Origin: Glandiceps talaboti
Taxonomy: Eukaryota; Hemichordata; Enteropneusta; Spengelidae
Assembly (NCBI RefSeq): GCF_964340395.1
Contig: NC_135558.1
Span: 17,802,771 to 17,866,770 of the forward strand
DNA length: 64,000 nt
Direction of reading: 5' to 3'
The position numbers were made by a program, and so were the translations under genes. Shown here one piece after another: positions 27,201 through 39,800 of this stretch (its first letter is position 1; every line of letters starts with the position of its first letter). The notes under the pieces are model-generated. The model was not told the DNA's origin, did not search any database, and worked only from the letters and a program-made list of their open reading frames with translations.

Positions 27201-29374
27201 CAAATATTTCTTTAAAAAATGTCAAATTGAGAAATGGAAGAATTTTTGCTATAGTAAATGCATGGCACTAAAATAAAGTAAAGTGTCAACAAAAGAACTA
27301 TTTTTTACTCACTACATACCGACTTTATATTAATATAAAGATGTAAATGTAAGAATTTAATTTTTCATCCTACATTGAACTTTCTCGCCCCCTTACAAGG
27401 AAGATCATCATTGCATGAAATGACTTCACGCAACCGTAAATTCAGAGGAGAGTGGTGACGGTGTATCTGAAGATTTCCAATACTTTGATACATTCCCAGA
27501 CTACTGCAGGCAATCTATCGGATCACTACTTCCATCTAATGACATTCACTGTCTGGTTGCATTGTGATAATAACTAACTTTATTGATGCATTACGCTGAA
27601 TACAACCATGCATATTTAAGGGGCATTCATTTAACATAAACCTAACTTTGGCATAAATTTATAAATGTACTCATACCATCAAAATAAGCCATGATTTAAC
27701 TTGGCCAAAGGATAAACTGAATTAGCCATCAGTGTGCCCTCTAAGCCAATTTGATGCACCACTGACGCACACAATTTCTAGTGATGCACCAAAATTTGGT
27801 GTTCCCCTTTCTCTTACTATGTGGTGACTTACAAGAAATGCCAGTTTTTCTCATTTTGACTCACAACAACAAAATTTGGCTATCATTAGAGGGGCGCACT
27901 GATAGCCATGTGTGGGTACAAAATAAATTCAACTTTGACAACCCGGTGATGGTTTTTTTTCTTCACTATATTAAATACAGCAGTTGTCATAGTAACACCT
28001 GATTACCATACACTTTGGCAAATTCTTTCCTCCTACAGTTTCTACATATGTTGCAACTTTTTAATAACTACATCCTTTCCTTCATTTTCACTATAATACA
28101 GAAGTTCATATGCCCTCTTTACTGTTCATAGATACAGTATTATTTAAAATATTTGATTTTTATCACAGAAAAAAAAGTTTGTTAGATCCATATTAGCATT
28201 ACAACACAAGGCAAAACATCATGTACCCATACTTCACACCTTGAAAATCTGGTGTCTGAGGTGACTATTAACAATAGTTTTCTTAGAAACCCCATTACAG
28301 CTATGGAAGAACACAAATGCCCTTATTATGTGACAGCGCCCTCTGTGTTGCATGACTACAAATGATACCAGGCTTTGTAGATATTGATTACTGAGGCCAC
28401 CCATTGATTCATTAGAAATTCATACTGATGTGGTGCTTTCTACAGTATTAAGAGACTGCCCTCATTATCAACTTAACAAAATTCTTTTGTTTTGTTTGAC
28501 ATACACTGTGCAATTTTTTGTTCCTCATCCTTGTGGATTATTTATAACATTTACAATTTAATGGAAAATTAAAATTTAGGAAAACTGACCAACTTCTATT
28601 GACTTGGACATCATAAAATCAAATTCACAAAAAAAAATTCTTGACAAAAAAATGATAATTGAGAAAGTGTCGGCAAATACAGTAGACCGTATGAAACACA
28701 ACACCAGTAGAAAATTTTGGGTGAGACCGATCGAGGCATGCAAGCTAGAAATCAGGAACCAAACCAAGCTACATACCCATACGAGCTTTTCCAAGGTCTA
28801 TATGAAAAGGAAAGAATGAGATGGATAGAAGACGAGAAAAGATGCAAGGTAAAATATTGTACATTTCGTTGGATATTACGCTTTGTTGCCAGTAACGCTT
28901 GAAATTAATCGTCTTTCTCCCAGTATCATAGAAACGTCAATACAACTTGGGAGGAAGTCGATCAAGCTATGGTTCAGTGGTTCAGATATGCAATTGTGTG
29001 ATTTGTAAAGTGATTGTAATGCAGAGGAATTCAGAATGGTTGACTTTCAATAGGTAAGTTACTACAGTTTCAAAGCTGTGTTTTCATTCTACATTATCAA
29101 ATAGAAATTGTTATCACCCCCATTTCTAGAGTTTGGAGGCTGTAATCAGCAACTTGTAATTGTAATCTTGAAAGCACACAGTGCATCTTTGGGCCAACAA
29201 ATTGAAATTGTTGAAAGGGATAAAAACTGGGTATGCTTGTGATATGAATGTGATGTACATGTACATGTACATGTGATGTGCATGTGACATGAAGATCATA
29301 TGCACATGATGTGCATCTGATGTGGATGTGATATACACATGAACTTTCAGAATGTTTTGTGTGATGTGCATGTG

Positions 29375-29414
<40 letters not shown>

Positions 29415-32400
29415 GTGTGTGCGTGTGTGCGTGCGTGTGTGTGTGTGTGTGTATGTGTGTGTGTGCGTGTTGATGTGGTAGACGTCTTGCTTGGCATCAA
29501 AGTCGCACTTCACAACTTTAAGTAACTTTGCGACAAAACAGAGAAATCAAAAGGAAGAATCCATAAAATGTAAAACAAACAATGAAAAAATTCAGCACAG
29601 GCTAAAAGAAAATCTGATGATTAATAATACCGAAAACATCAGCCAAAAAACCAGTGATACATTAAAAAAACATTTATCGAAATTTGAAACATGTGTAAAC
29701 TTGCAAAGACACCTAATAATGATGTTGAGAGTAAGAGCTTAAATTTGCACTCAACTAGCTGCTGCCATAATCAGAGAAGAGAGAAGCACAAAATGCAATG
29801 AAGAAAAATCACAGTTGAATTTTTAAACTAACACAATAAAAACAACCATTGTTTTGGTACATGGTACTTACCCTAGTTTTGCATATTAACATGACTTTGT
29901 CAAAGAGGAAAACATATCTGTGAACAAAAACAAAAAAAAATCCATTCAATATGTAAAAATTTGCAAATTATGAAGACTTTCCAAACTGATATTTTCTTGT
30001 ATAACTTCTGTCAACTATGCATTCTACAAATATCACTGGCTTGTGATAGCTTAAGATATAAAAGTCTCCCACCTATAATTAGACTGAAGAATTGTCATTT
30101 TGGACACTTTATTAAAGGGGAACACCACTCTAGAGATCAGCAATTTCATTAACTGTGGGTTCTTTAGTATTTTTATAATTTTACACCACCTACAATTACT
30201 TGCAATTTCAGAGAAACATCAAGTTGATCTTGTGCCTTTATAGGATATCTTTGCTATGGGATATTGCATCATGGGAGTCAGCAGAAATAATGTATTCATG
30301 GCTGAACACTGAATATTCATCTTCTTATTTACTTCAATGTAAAACATGTTTCATGAATATTCATTGTGCAATCATGAATATATTATCTCTGCTGACTCCC
30401 ATGATGCAATAGCCTATTGCAAAGATACTATAAATGCACAAGATCAACTTGATGTTTCTCTGAAATCACAAATAATTGTAGGTGACGTAAACTCATGAAA
30501 TGACTCCAGAACCGATGGTTTATGAAAATGTCTCTATTACCTGGAGTGGCGTTCCCCTTAAATAATTTGGTACTCATATTTAGCTAGTGTTTACAGCAAT
30601 GCCAACAATGATGACACTTTCACTCTACTATGACATGGCATTTAAGAAATACATGGGTGTAGTATTAGACAAACCTACAATCAAATCAGCTGTGACCTAC
30701 CTTGTTTTCACGTCAGCTGTTTTGTCGTGTGATTTTAATTTCATCTCTCCATCCTTCAATAATCTACCATATTGTTTCAGATCTGGTCCAATGTATTCTT
30801 GTACGCTTTATAGAACACAAAATTAAAGACGACATCATTTTATATATTCAATATCTTCTTTAACAGTTGTTAGAAAACAATTGATTGGGTAGAATTGTGG
30901 GAAGACCTCGGATCTGTACTTTGGGGATTGCCAAATCAAGCTGCTGAAAGGTGATGACAGTCCCTCTATCTGGATGCAGTGTTAGCACCCTCAGTGGTGA
31001 TATTTGGCTACTCTTAAAGTAAACAAAATAGCCAGATAGGTCTTGCCACTTGACTATTGATTTGGTAAATTAATAGGGAACCATCAAATCTACCATCTTG
31101 AATGATGCATTATGGGATATTTATTATTCCATTGATAAACAAGTGTTGATCACTGTTGGTAACCACAAATAATCTCATTTTGGTTACGCTTACCATTGCA
31201 GGAAGGCTGATCAGTGATCACTCTAGATTATGCATTACAACTACACACAATGCCATAGTCATTGTATAGGACATATGAATATTTGCTAAGGAGGAAGGTT
31301 CAAACCAATTTTCCAATCATTGATTTCAACGATCACGGTTGATGAACGGTCAAGAATGGGGCTGAATCAGTGAGTGTTAATTTTGTAACAGGTTTGAGGA
31401 CTCCCTGTGGTCAAATGCACTGCCTCGTACTGAACCTTCAATTTATTTCTAGTTGACAGTTTTTAGACTCTTTGGCACATACGTCACAAAGTCACAAACA
31501 CTTTGAGCAATCTCTAAAGGCGTTTCTCAGAAATGAAGAGAAATCCGACTTACGTTTGCTGGATTTCAGAGATAGTCTGCAAAGCTTCACTATCTCTCTT
31601 GACTTCATTTACATACATAGACAAATCCTGGCAATAAACAAAATAGATGTATACAAGTTACTACATGAAATAATGTCAGAATAAACCAAATACTATGATA
31701 ACGGTGTTTTCACTAAGGTTGGGGTACCCGGGTAACAGAAAGAAGGAATGGAGTAAAAAAAAGTTGCATATTTTCACATACACTCTACCATAATTTTGTT
31801 TGGCAACCCTGGTAAAATGACTGAGGAACCCCCGGCAGAGTTTACCTACTTATTGCCCTCAACAAAAACACTGCATAGTGACACTTTTCAGACAATATGA
31901 GATTTTACATATTCGACAAAAAATTTCAAGAAAATGATGTACTCAGCTAACAATTTGCTTTATACAAATGACATGTATCAGCATATTATCAGCAAAGACA
32001 ATAAGTGAACAAATGAAATAGGGTTGCCACAGGGTCAAGGGTCAAGGGTCAAAACATGTCTATTGTGTGACGACTTACTAACACTGTCAATCACATAAGT
32101 TACATGCGTGTGACTAGACATTTGACATGTCACATGACTAACATGTGATGATAGTGGTCTAAAACTGTCACATGACTAACATGTGACAACTGTGTGCCAA
32201 CCATGGTCTAATACACTATGTTACATTTACCTGCATTGCTTCCAGGGCTTCTTTCAGTCCTTTCTTGTCAGGGTGGTTAGCATCTGTATGCCTTTCTAAT
32301 TCCTGTAACAGTAGAAACAGTATAAAATTTCATGTCATGTCATCCCGATGAACTAACTATGGGTTATCTGAGTTTCAAAATGGGTGAAAAGATACATATT

Positions 32401-32973
32401 GAAAAAAGAACACTCTATACTGCAAATGTGAAAATTATTCAAGCTTACTATTGGGCAGAATTTTGTGATTGATTAACAAAGACATGATGTTAATGACTGT
32501 GTGTGTAGCTTTGTTTGAATTTGAAATTTTATCTGAGCTCCTCACTGAGCTAGACATGAGAAGAGATTGGAAACCACGGGATAGCAACCTGACTGTGGAC
32601 GTAACCATAAAATATTATGTACACTACATATGGTTTCAGACTGAAAATATTACAGGAATTTTTATTAGGTCGATGTCTAGCTCTTAAACACTATTGTGTC
32701 CATTCATTTTTTTTGCAGTTTGAAAAGTTTTCAATGTCATAGCAAACACAGAGAATAACAAACAGCAGCTAGTTCTTACCCTTATAAGTAGATGATACTT
32801 CAATATTCTTTGCATAGGAACAGTGAGTAAATCACGCAAGCGGAATTTCCCATCATTTGCCCTCATCTGACATTCCTAGATCAAATACAAGAGTAGAACC
32901 ATTGTAAATCACTATACAAAGTAGTTAACAGATAATTATACTTTCTTAAAACACTGCCACTTAACACACGCAT

Positions 32974-33026
<53 letters not shown>

Positions 33027-33122
33027 TACATACATGTACATACATACACTACATACACACACACACACATATACACACACATACATACATACATGTACAT
33101 ACATATACACACACACATATAC

Positions 33123-33153
<31 letters not shown>

Positions 33154-33799
33154 TACATACATACATACATACATACATACATACATACATACATACATAC
33201 ATACATACATACATAGACATATGTACGCACGCACGCACACACACACACACACACACACAAACTGAAATATAAGTATTACAAGTGTAATGACTTAAAATCC
33301 CTTATCATTCCACATTATTACCAATCACCGATACATGCCGTAGTACATTTGTGAATGATTTCCATAACTTTTTCTTACCTCTATTTTCATAGCAACTTCA
33401 GGACTTTTACAAATTTCGTCAATATGTTCTTGAGCTGCCGACAGCTTGGCACAGTATTCCCCATACACTAGCAACTCAGACTTCATCTCAATGAAAACTT
33501 TACTAAGTGGCACAGAGTTTCTATCAACCGCATCTTTTGTCCTTTTCAGAAACTTGGCGTGAACTTCATAAAGTTTCTAATAAATGAGAAATTGACAAGG
33601 TTTAATATACAATATGAAACACAATAATATTTCAATAAATATGTTGTGCCTAGCTTCAAAATTCTGGAATCTAACTTTGAAGATAGTATACCTGACTATT
33701 TTTTCAAAAATGTTCTTCTTTCATTCATCTTATTTAAAAGGGAACGCCACTCCAGGAACATAGATGTATTTCCATAATTTGTGTGTGTGCGTGCGTGCA

Positions 33800-33833
<34 letters not shown>

Positions 33834-36800
33834 AGTGTATGTATGTATGGTATGTGAGTGGTGAAAAATAAGAGTGAAATAGCGAGTTTGTATGAAAGTT
33901 GAGCATCAAGTATATTTGTGTGTGTGCGTGTGCATGTGTGTGTGTGTGTGTGCACGTGCATGTGTGTGTGCATGCATGTGTGTGTAACAATATAGTGAAG
34001 TGCATGAGTGTGTAAGTGTGTCAGAGTATGTGTATGTGCATGCATATTCGCATGTGTACATGTATATGTGCATAAGTGAATAAACTATTCTTATAAACAG
34101 ACATACTGCTATATTGTATAATAAATTACTTACCTCTATGTTGATAAATATAATATCCAAATCCTGTGCACTGATACAAGTGTTGAGTGTTTTGATGAAG
34201 TGCTGAAGAAAAAATAAACATTTCAATTTGAAAATGTAAAGCATAGCTGTGTGTCTCTCCAAATACTTCAATGTCTAAGGGGTATTATGTGAATTTTTGA
34301 AATCATGAAATCAGGACAAAATAACTCCTAATTCCAGTAGACAGGTTAGGTCATATCTACAATACACATGTACAGTGGAAAGGTATGGAAAAGTGGAAAA
34401 TATCCCTCTTCCTCTCCTATTTAAGAGCAAAATTGCACAATGTTTGTTCGTCAAATTCAAAACCACTAAATAGCAAAAAAATGATTGATTTCAAAAGATG
34501 GTCCAAATCTATGGTGTTTCTTACCTTGATAATCATGGCCAATGCATCAACAAAGTTCTTTTCTGTTTCAACAATCTCTTGAATATTATAATCTCTTGTC
34601 GTCATAACAACTGGCGACTTCTACATGTTAAAATATGCAAATTTATGCAAATTATCAACTGAATATTGGGTAAATCTGTGTGACTTAGGTTTTTGAATAG
34701 AATATAAAAGAAAGATGTCTAGATTTTAATAGAAGTTGTTCCATTTGGAATTCATATTTAAATCACTTTATGCAGTATTTCTTTAACTTGAGATGTTGAG
34801 GGGGCAAAAAACAAATCTAATTACTTTGCACAATATTACATATATGCCCCTCTTACGATTTAATTTGTTTTGGTATGAATCTAAAAACATGCTTTGTTGG
34901 AGTAGGTTTCTTACAAACGTTATAGAAACATAATTTCTTTTATGAAAAAAACACACAAAAAAAAACAATTTCTAAAATAAAAAAGAGATAGCATTTATTG
35001 TAAATCTCTCGTAATATATTATGTGTATCAGATTCAGCTTGGTTACAGTCAAGTTGGCGAAATATACCCACATTTTCAAAACTGAACAAAAACTGTGATT
35101 CAGACGGAGTCAGAATTGTCAACAATGATTACATCTGTAAAGTCACATGTTCTGAAGAGTATGTTAATCTGATGACAAAGACTGAAGTATGCAGTTAAAA
35201 ATCTAACAATTCCAAAGTTTGTTTTTAAAACAGAAAGGTTAAATTCGATACCATATTTACTTGGTTACATATCATACATTGGTTAAACAAGGCAAGCTGA
35301 AAAGTGCAATATGAGTTTGTTGCAGGCAAAGCTGATGAAACTATAAACGGACAAGAAAACCTTGTGACTTCACTATGGTTAATGAAAATGCACAAGGTAT
35401 CCTTACCCTAGCTGCAATAATTGTAGTGTTTGTTGTGATTTTGAAGATTTTTTCTTCTGTTTTGTGCGTTTTTTCATTCCGATGTTTAACTGGAAGCAAA
35501 TACTACAATTCCTGCCGGGCAAACTCAAATAGATAAGATCACGCTGAAAACGTGAGTGAGATGTCAACATACTACCCGTTTCAAAATGCTGCATATGTTG
35601 CTACTGTTGCCGATTGTAATGGGAATGGGGTACATCTGAACAGTTCTTGGGTCTTGAAGGCTCCATAATTAATGTTGGAGTTAGGAAATGTCTGATTTTT
35701 TGCCAGGTAAGGTGTAATTTAGCAGGAAAAATCCACCTAACTCTGCCATTCAAATCTGACTCGCTTCCGTCTATTTGCATTTACGTTACAGGAATATTGT
35801 AGCATTTGCTTCCAGTTAAACATCGAAACAAAAAAACCCCCACAAAAACAGAAGAAAAAAAAACTCAAAATCACAATAAACTCTCCAATTATTGCAGCTA
35901 CCCTTCCTCTTGAGCAAAGAATGTTACTTACAGCAATAAATTCTACAATCATATTGGGGTACTGACATTGATGGCAATGAAATACATAGCAATGTAATGA
36001 AAACATAATACTTGCAATTTTATGCATCTATGTAATGCATTTCATGATACTTTGAAGCAAAATGCATTCTTGGAATATTTCTACATTTTAGACACTAAGT
36101 CAGCACTTTACAAAGACACCGAGAACAGAGACAGCAAAGCTTCACTTCTAGAGACATGCATATAGTATTATGGGAATGCATATGATACAAAGCATCATGG
36201 TAGAATGATAGCATGGGTGCAAGGTGAGACGCAATGCATTATGGTAGATTGATAGCATGAGTGCAAGATAAGACGCAATGCATCATGGGAGAATGATACT
36301 ATTGGTGCAAAGTAAAACTTGTGATTCAATGTTGTGATGACCTTTAACCTTTTGATAGCTGAAACATTCACACTAAGCAGGAGGCTACTTTCTTAATCCC
36401 AGAATGCAATATGTTGCTAGGTTACAACAGAAAGTGATACCCATGAGCTTGTTGAAATCTTTCTTTTGGCACATCACATGGGTACGTCATATGCTAATAA
36501 CCAACAGCACCCTGCATTATTGACAACTGTGAAATATTGCATCATGGGAAATATAGAAACTCACTGTATTGTGGGAAACTCAGAAACACATTGCATTCTG
36601 GGAAACTAAGCAACTTGCTTTACAATGACACTCATGCACAGGTGTTTTAAAGCATAGCAGAAGCACATCAGTTGAACAATACAAACATCTTTCTCTAAAT
36701 TTAGAAATAAGACATTTTTATCCATCTCAGAGACAAGAATAAGGAGAGTACAGCTAACAGTCGTATAGTTCTCACCTGCTGCATGGCAATGAGTTGCGAC

Positions 36801-39800
36801 TTGATGTCGCACAACTCTCCGTAAATATCGTCATCTTCGACATCGGTGTACACCGTGTCATACAAATCGTCAGGATCCTCATCTGCTAAGTCACGCTCAC
36901 TGAGATGAAATGGAAATTAAAGACACCATGAAATGGACGTGTATGTGAATGAATGAAACAGATGTGTGTTTGTTGGTTGGTTGGTTACTACAATGACACC
37001 TCACCTCGTGGATTGACCTCATTTTGTCTCTTTCACATAGATTGATATATACATGGTCTTCCTCCTCCTCGCCTTCAGGTTCATAGAAGTAATAGATTTC
37101 ATGGTATTGGTCATCATCTACGTCTATTTCACTGAGAGATTTATGAAATTAACGCCATCATCATCTATGTCTATTTCACTGAGAGATTTATGAAACTAAC
37201 ACTATCATCATCTACATCCATTTCACTGAGAGAGAGTTAGGAAACTAACGCAATCATTATCTACGTCTATTTCACTGAGATTTATGAAATTAACGCAATT
37301 GTCATGTATGTCTATTTCACTGAGAGATTTATGAAACTAACATCATCATCTACGTCTATTTCACTGAGAGAGATTTGTGAAATTATATACTCATAACCTT
37401 TTTCCCCAGAAGTTACTCTTTCTATTTATATGAAAACTGACTTCATATTCATCTTCATTACACAATTTTAAAAAGATTTATTCAGTTTCACATGAAAATA
37501 ATTCTGACTAACATTACTCAACAGATTCCATATTTACTTCCTGGTTTTGTGACGAGCTCTTGTTTCCCTAGGCCTCATTTCAGGAAAGAAACATTAAGGT
37601 TTTTACACTTCAAACAGACAAAGTCTGTAACTTTATGGTTTTGATTACTCTGTCTATGAAGCTGATCTGTAACCATGATAGCTCTTGCCTACATTCAGCT
37701 TGTTACAGAATCATGCATCAACTGGGTAACACAATTTGAAAATACAAAATATCTCTGTGAGCTGATTGGTCACAGTGGAAAGTGGATGTCTATGTCAGAC
37801 TATTGATTATTTAAATGAAGTCATTATGTAAATGTACATATAACACTTTGACCCCAACAACTACTCAATGAATGAAGTGTGAAAATTTACATGTAATTTA
37901 CATATTATGCAAAATATTGTGCAAATCTAAACACACAGGTATTCTGATAACAGCTTTTGGGGTGTAGCTAACTTAATCAATTAATTTGAACGGCTACTGT
38001 AACAAGCTGTGTAGAGACTTAAGGTTATCTGAGACACAGTTCAATAATGTAGACAGACTAGATTTTGGTGCACACATGGTTACTTTTGTTTCCTATTGAA
38101 ATAAATTTTAATATTAATTGTAGTCTCTAATTTGACTAAACCATATCGAACCAAGTCTATCAACTGGTAGGTGGGTAGAACTCTTCCTAGAAATTCATAT
38201 GTGATACACTACTAATATAAATTTGAAATTTCTGGGGACATCCCATTTCAAAACTGAATAAACATATTACATACACATGTCCATCACCACACATCCCCCA
38301 CAGTTTCCCCGAGGAAGATCAGAGAGGCTATCAACATGAGATGCTACAATCCTAGGAACGACAGAGATGGGGGCGCATCCAACTACCCAACATCTTTCTA
38401 GCTGATCATACCGCCACCTAGTGGTGAGCTGTAACTATGGAATTTGTCATTCTGATGAGGATCATCAACCAAGACAGCTCGAAAGCTCAATACTAAACAG
38501 CTTTGAACTGCTTGTGAGTTATACATGTAACCTTCATTTGATGTACAAAGCTGATAAACATTTTTAGTCAAACATTATCTTTGTTAACAAATTACATATT
38601 CACTGCAAAAACTTACTCGGCAAGTTCTTCTAAGGTTTTGTAAATATCTTCATCTATGCCTCGCTGACGATGATTGGCCGGTGGGAAAGGTCTGCAAAAA
38701 ACAGGCAAGAAAACTCACAATATGACAATGTTGACAACTGTTGTAAAAACACATTAGTATGAATTCTATAACTAATCTGAAAGTAGGATTATGAAGTAAT
38801 TGACATTATGAAGTTATGCTTCAATATGTTACACTGATTACTGAACTCAGAAATCAACTCTGTCAACACCAACGTATTGACCAATAGAAATCCATTCAGC
38901 TCATTTGCTACATTGTTCTAATTCCCAAAAGGATGTCTTAATTAATGAGAGCAGTTAAATTATGACTACGACTCCTCCCCCACCCCCAACACACTGACGT
39001 GCAAACAATACATGTTTGCGACACTGTTGACTAACTTGCAAACTACTGCTATGCAGGAATTATTGTCACACTAATTATTCTACAAGAATTGCAATTTATA
39101 AGTTACCTTACAGTTAAGAATTCATAATAATTTACATATTCATCACTGATTTACATAAATTATGTATACCATGCACAATTATGCAAATTGACAACAGATG
39201 TAATAACTTACGCTGTTCTTGTTCTGGCAACAAGACTGTGAGACAGTTTGGATAGTGTTGATATCACCTGTAGTAGACAAGTTAAACACAACAACAAATA
39301 AATTATCAAATCATTCGTGAAAATTTGAGATTTTTTAATATCCATGTTCATCCATATGTGATAACATTTTTGTTCCTAAAATTCTGATAGCTGAATTCTA
39401 TTGATTTGTGTATGGCTACATTATCATTTAGGCAACCTTCCTTTCATCTGAAAAAAATGTAAGTACATGGGTGGCTACTTTCAATTCATAACTGTACTAT
39501 TAAAAGTTTGGATGCCTATGAAAGGCTAACTAAAGTCAGAATACTGTGAACCATGAATTTAAAGGTCCCGAACTTCCACAATAAACAGTAAGCTTTGCAA
39601 ATTTACATAAATGTAGTAGACATGTGTTGTTTTCTAATTTGGCCACAGAGGGCGCTATTTCAAAATTTGTTTGTCAAATTCATGATGTATATACATGTAC
39701 ATGGTTACAATAATATATTATTCATCACCCAAACATAACAAAACAATACGGAAACTATTTCATTCGGTACTTCTTCCAAAACGTGACCTCCTTTCGAATA

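Larger units (their letters stand above)
24547..34133. other. Vav introns 7-15, no confident additional gene
   Basis: Holds exon-14 duplicates, GT and CA/CATA arrays, foldback element F at 30.1-30.56 kb, a CACATG cluster at 32.09 kb, and an opposite-strand open block at 28.73-29.0 kb listed separately. Introns 9, 11 and 15 show nothing I recognise. Confidence 0.7.
34203..38616. other. Vav introns 4-6, no additional genes seen
   Basis: Apart from exons 5a, 5b and 6 this holds a foldback pair, a 50-bp-period minisatellite, duplicates of the exon-5a acceptor, and a CTCF-like motif. Intron 5a-5b is only 105 bp. Confidence 0.7.

Noticed and set aside
34940-35125. Minus-strand frame between exons 5b and 6 as a further Vav exon
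   Set aside because: Exons 5b and 6 are directly phase-compatible, and this frame lacks a usable donor and similarity.
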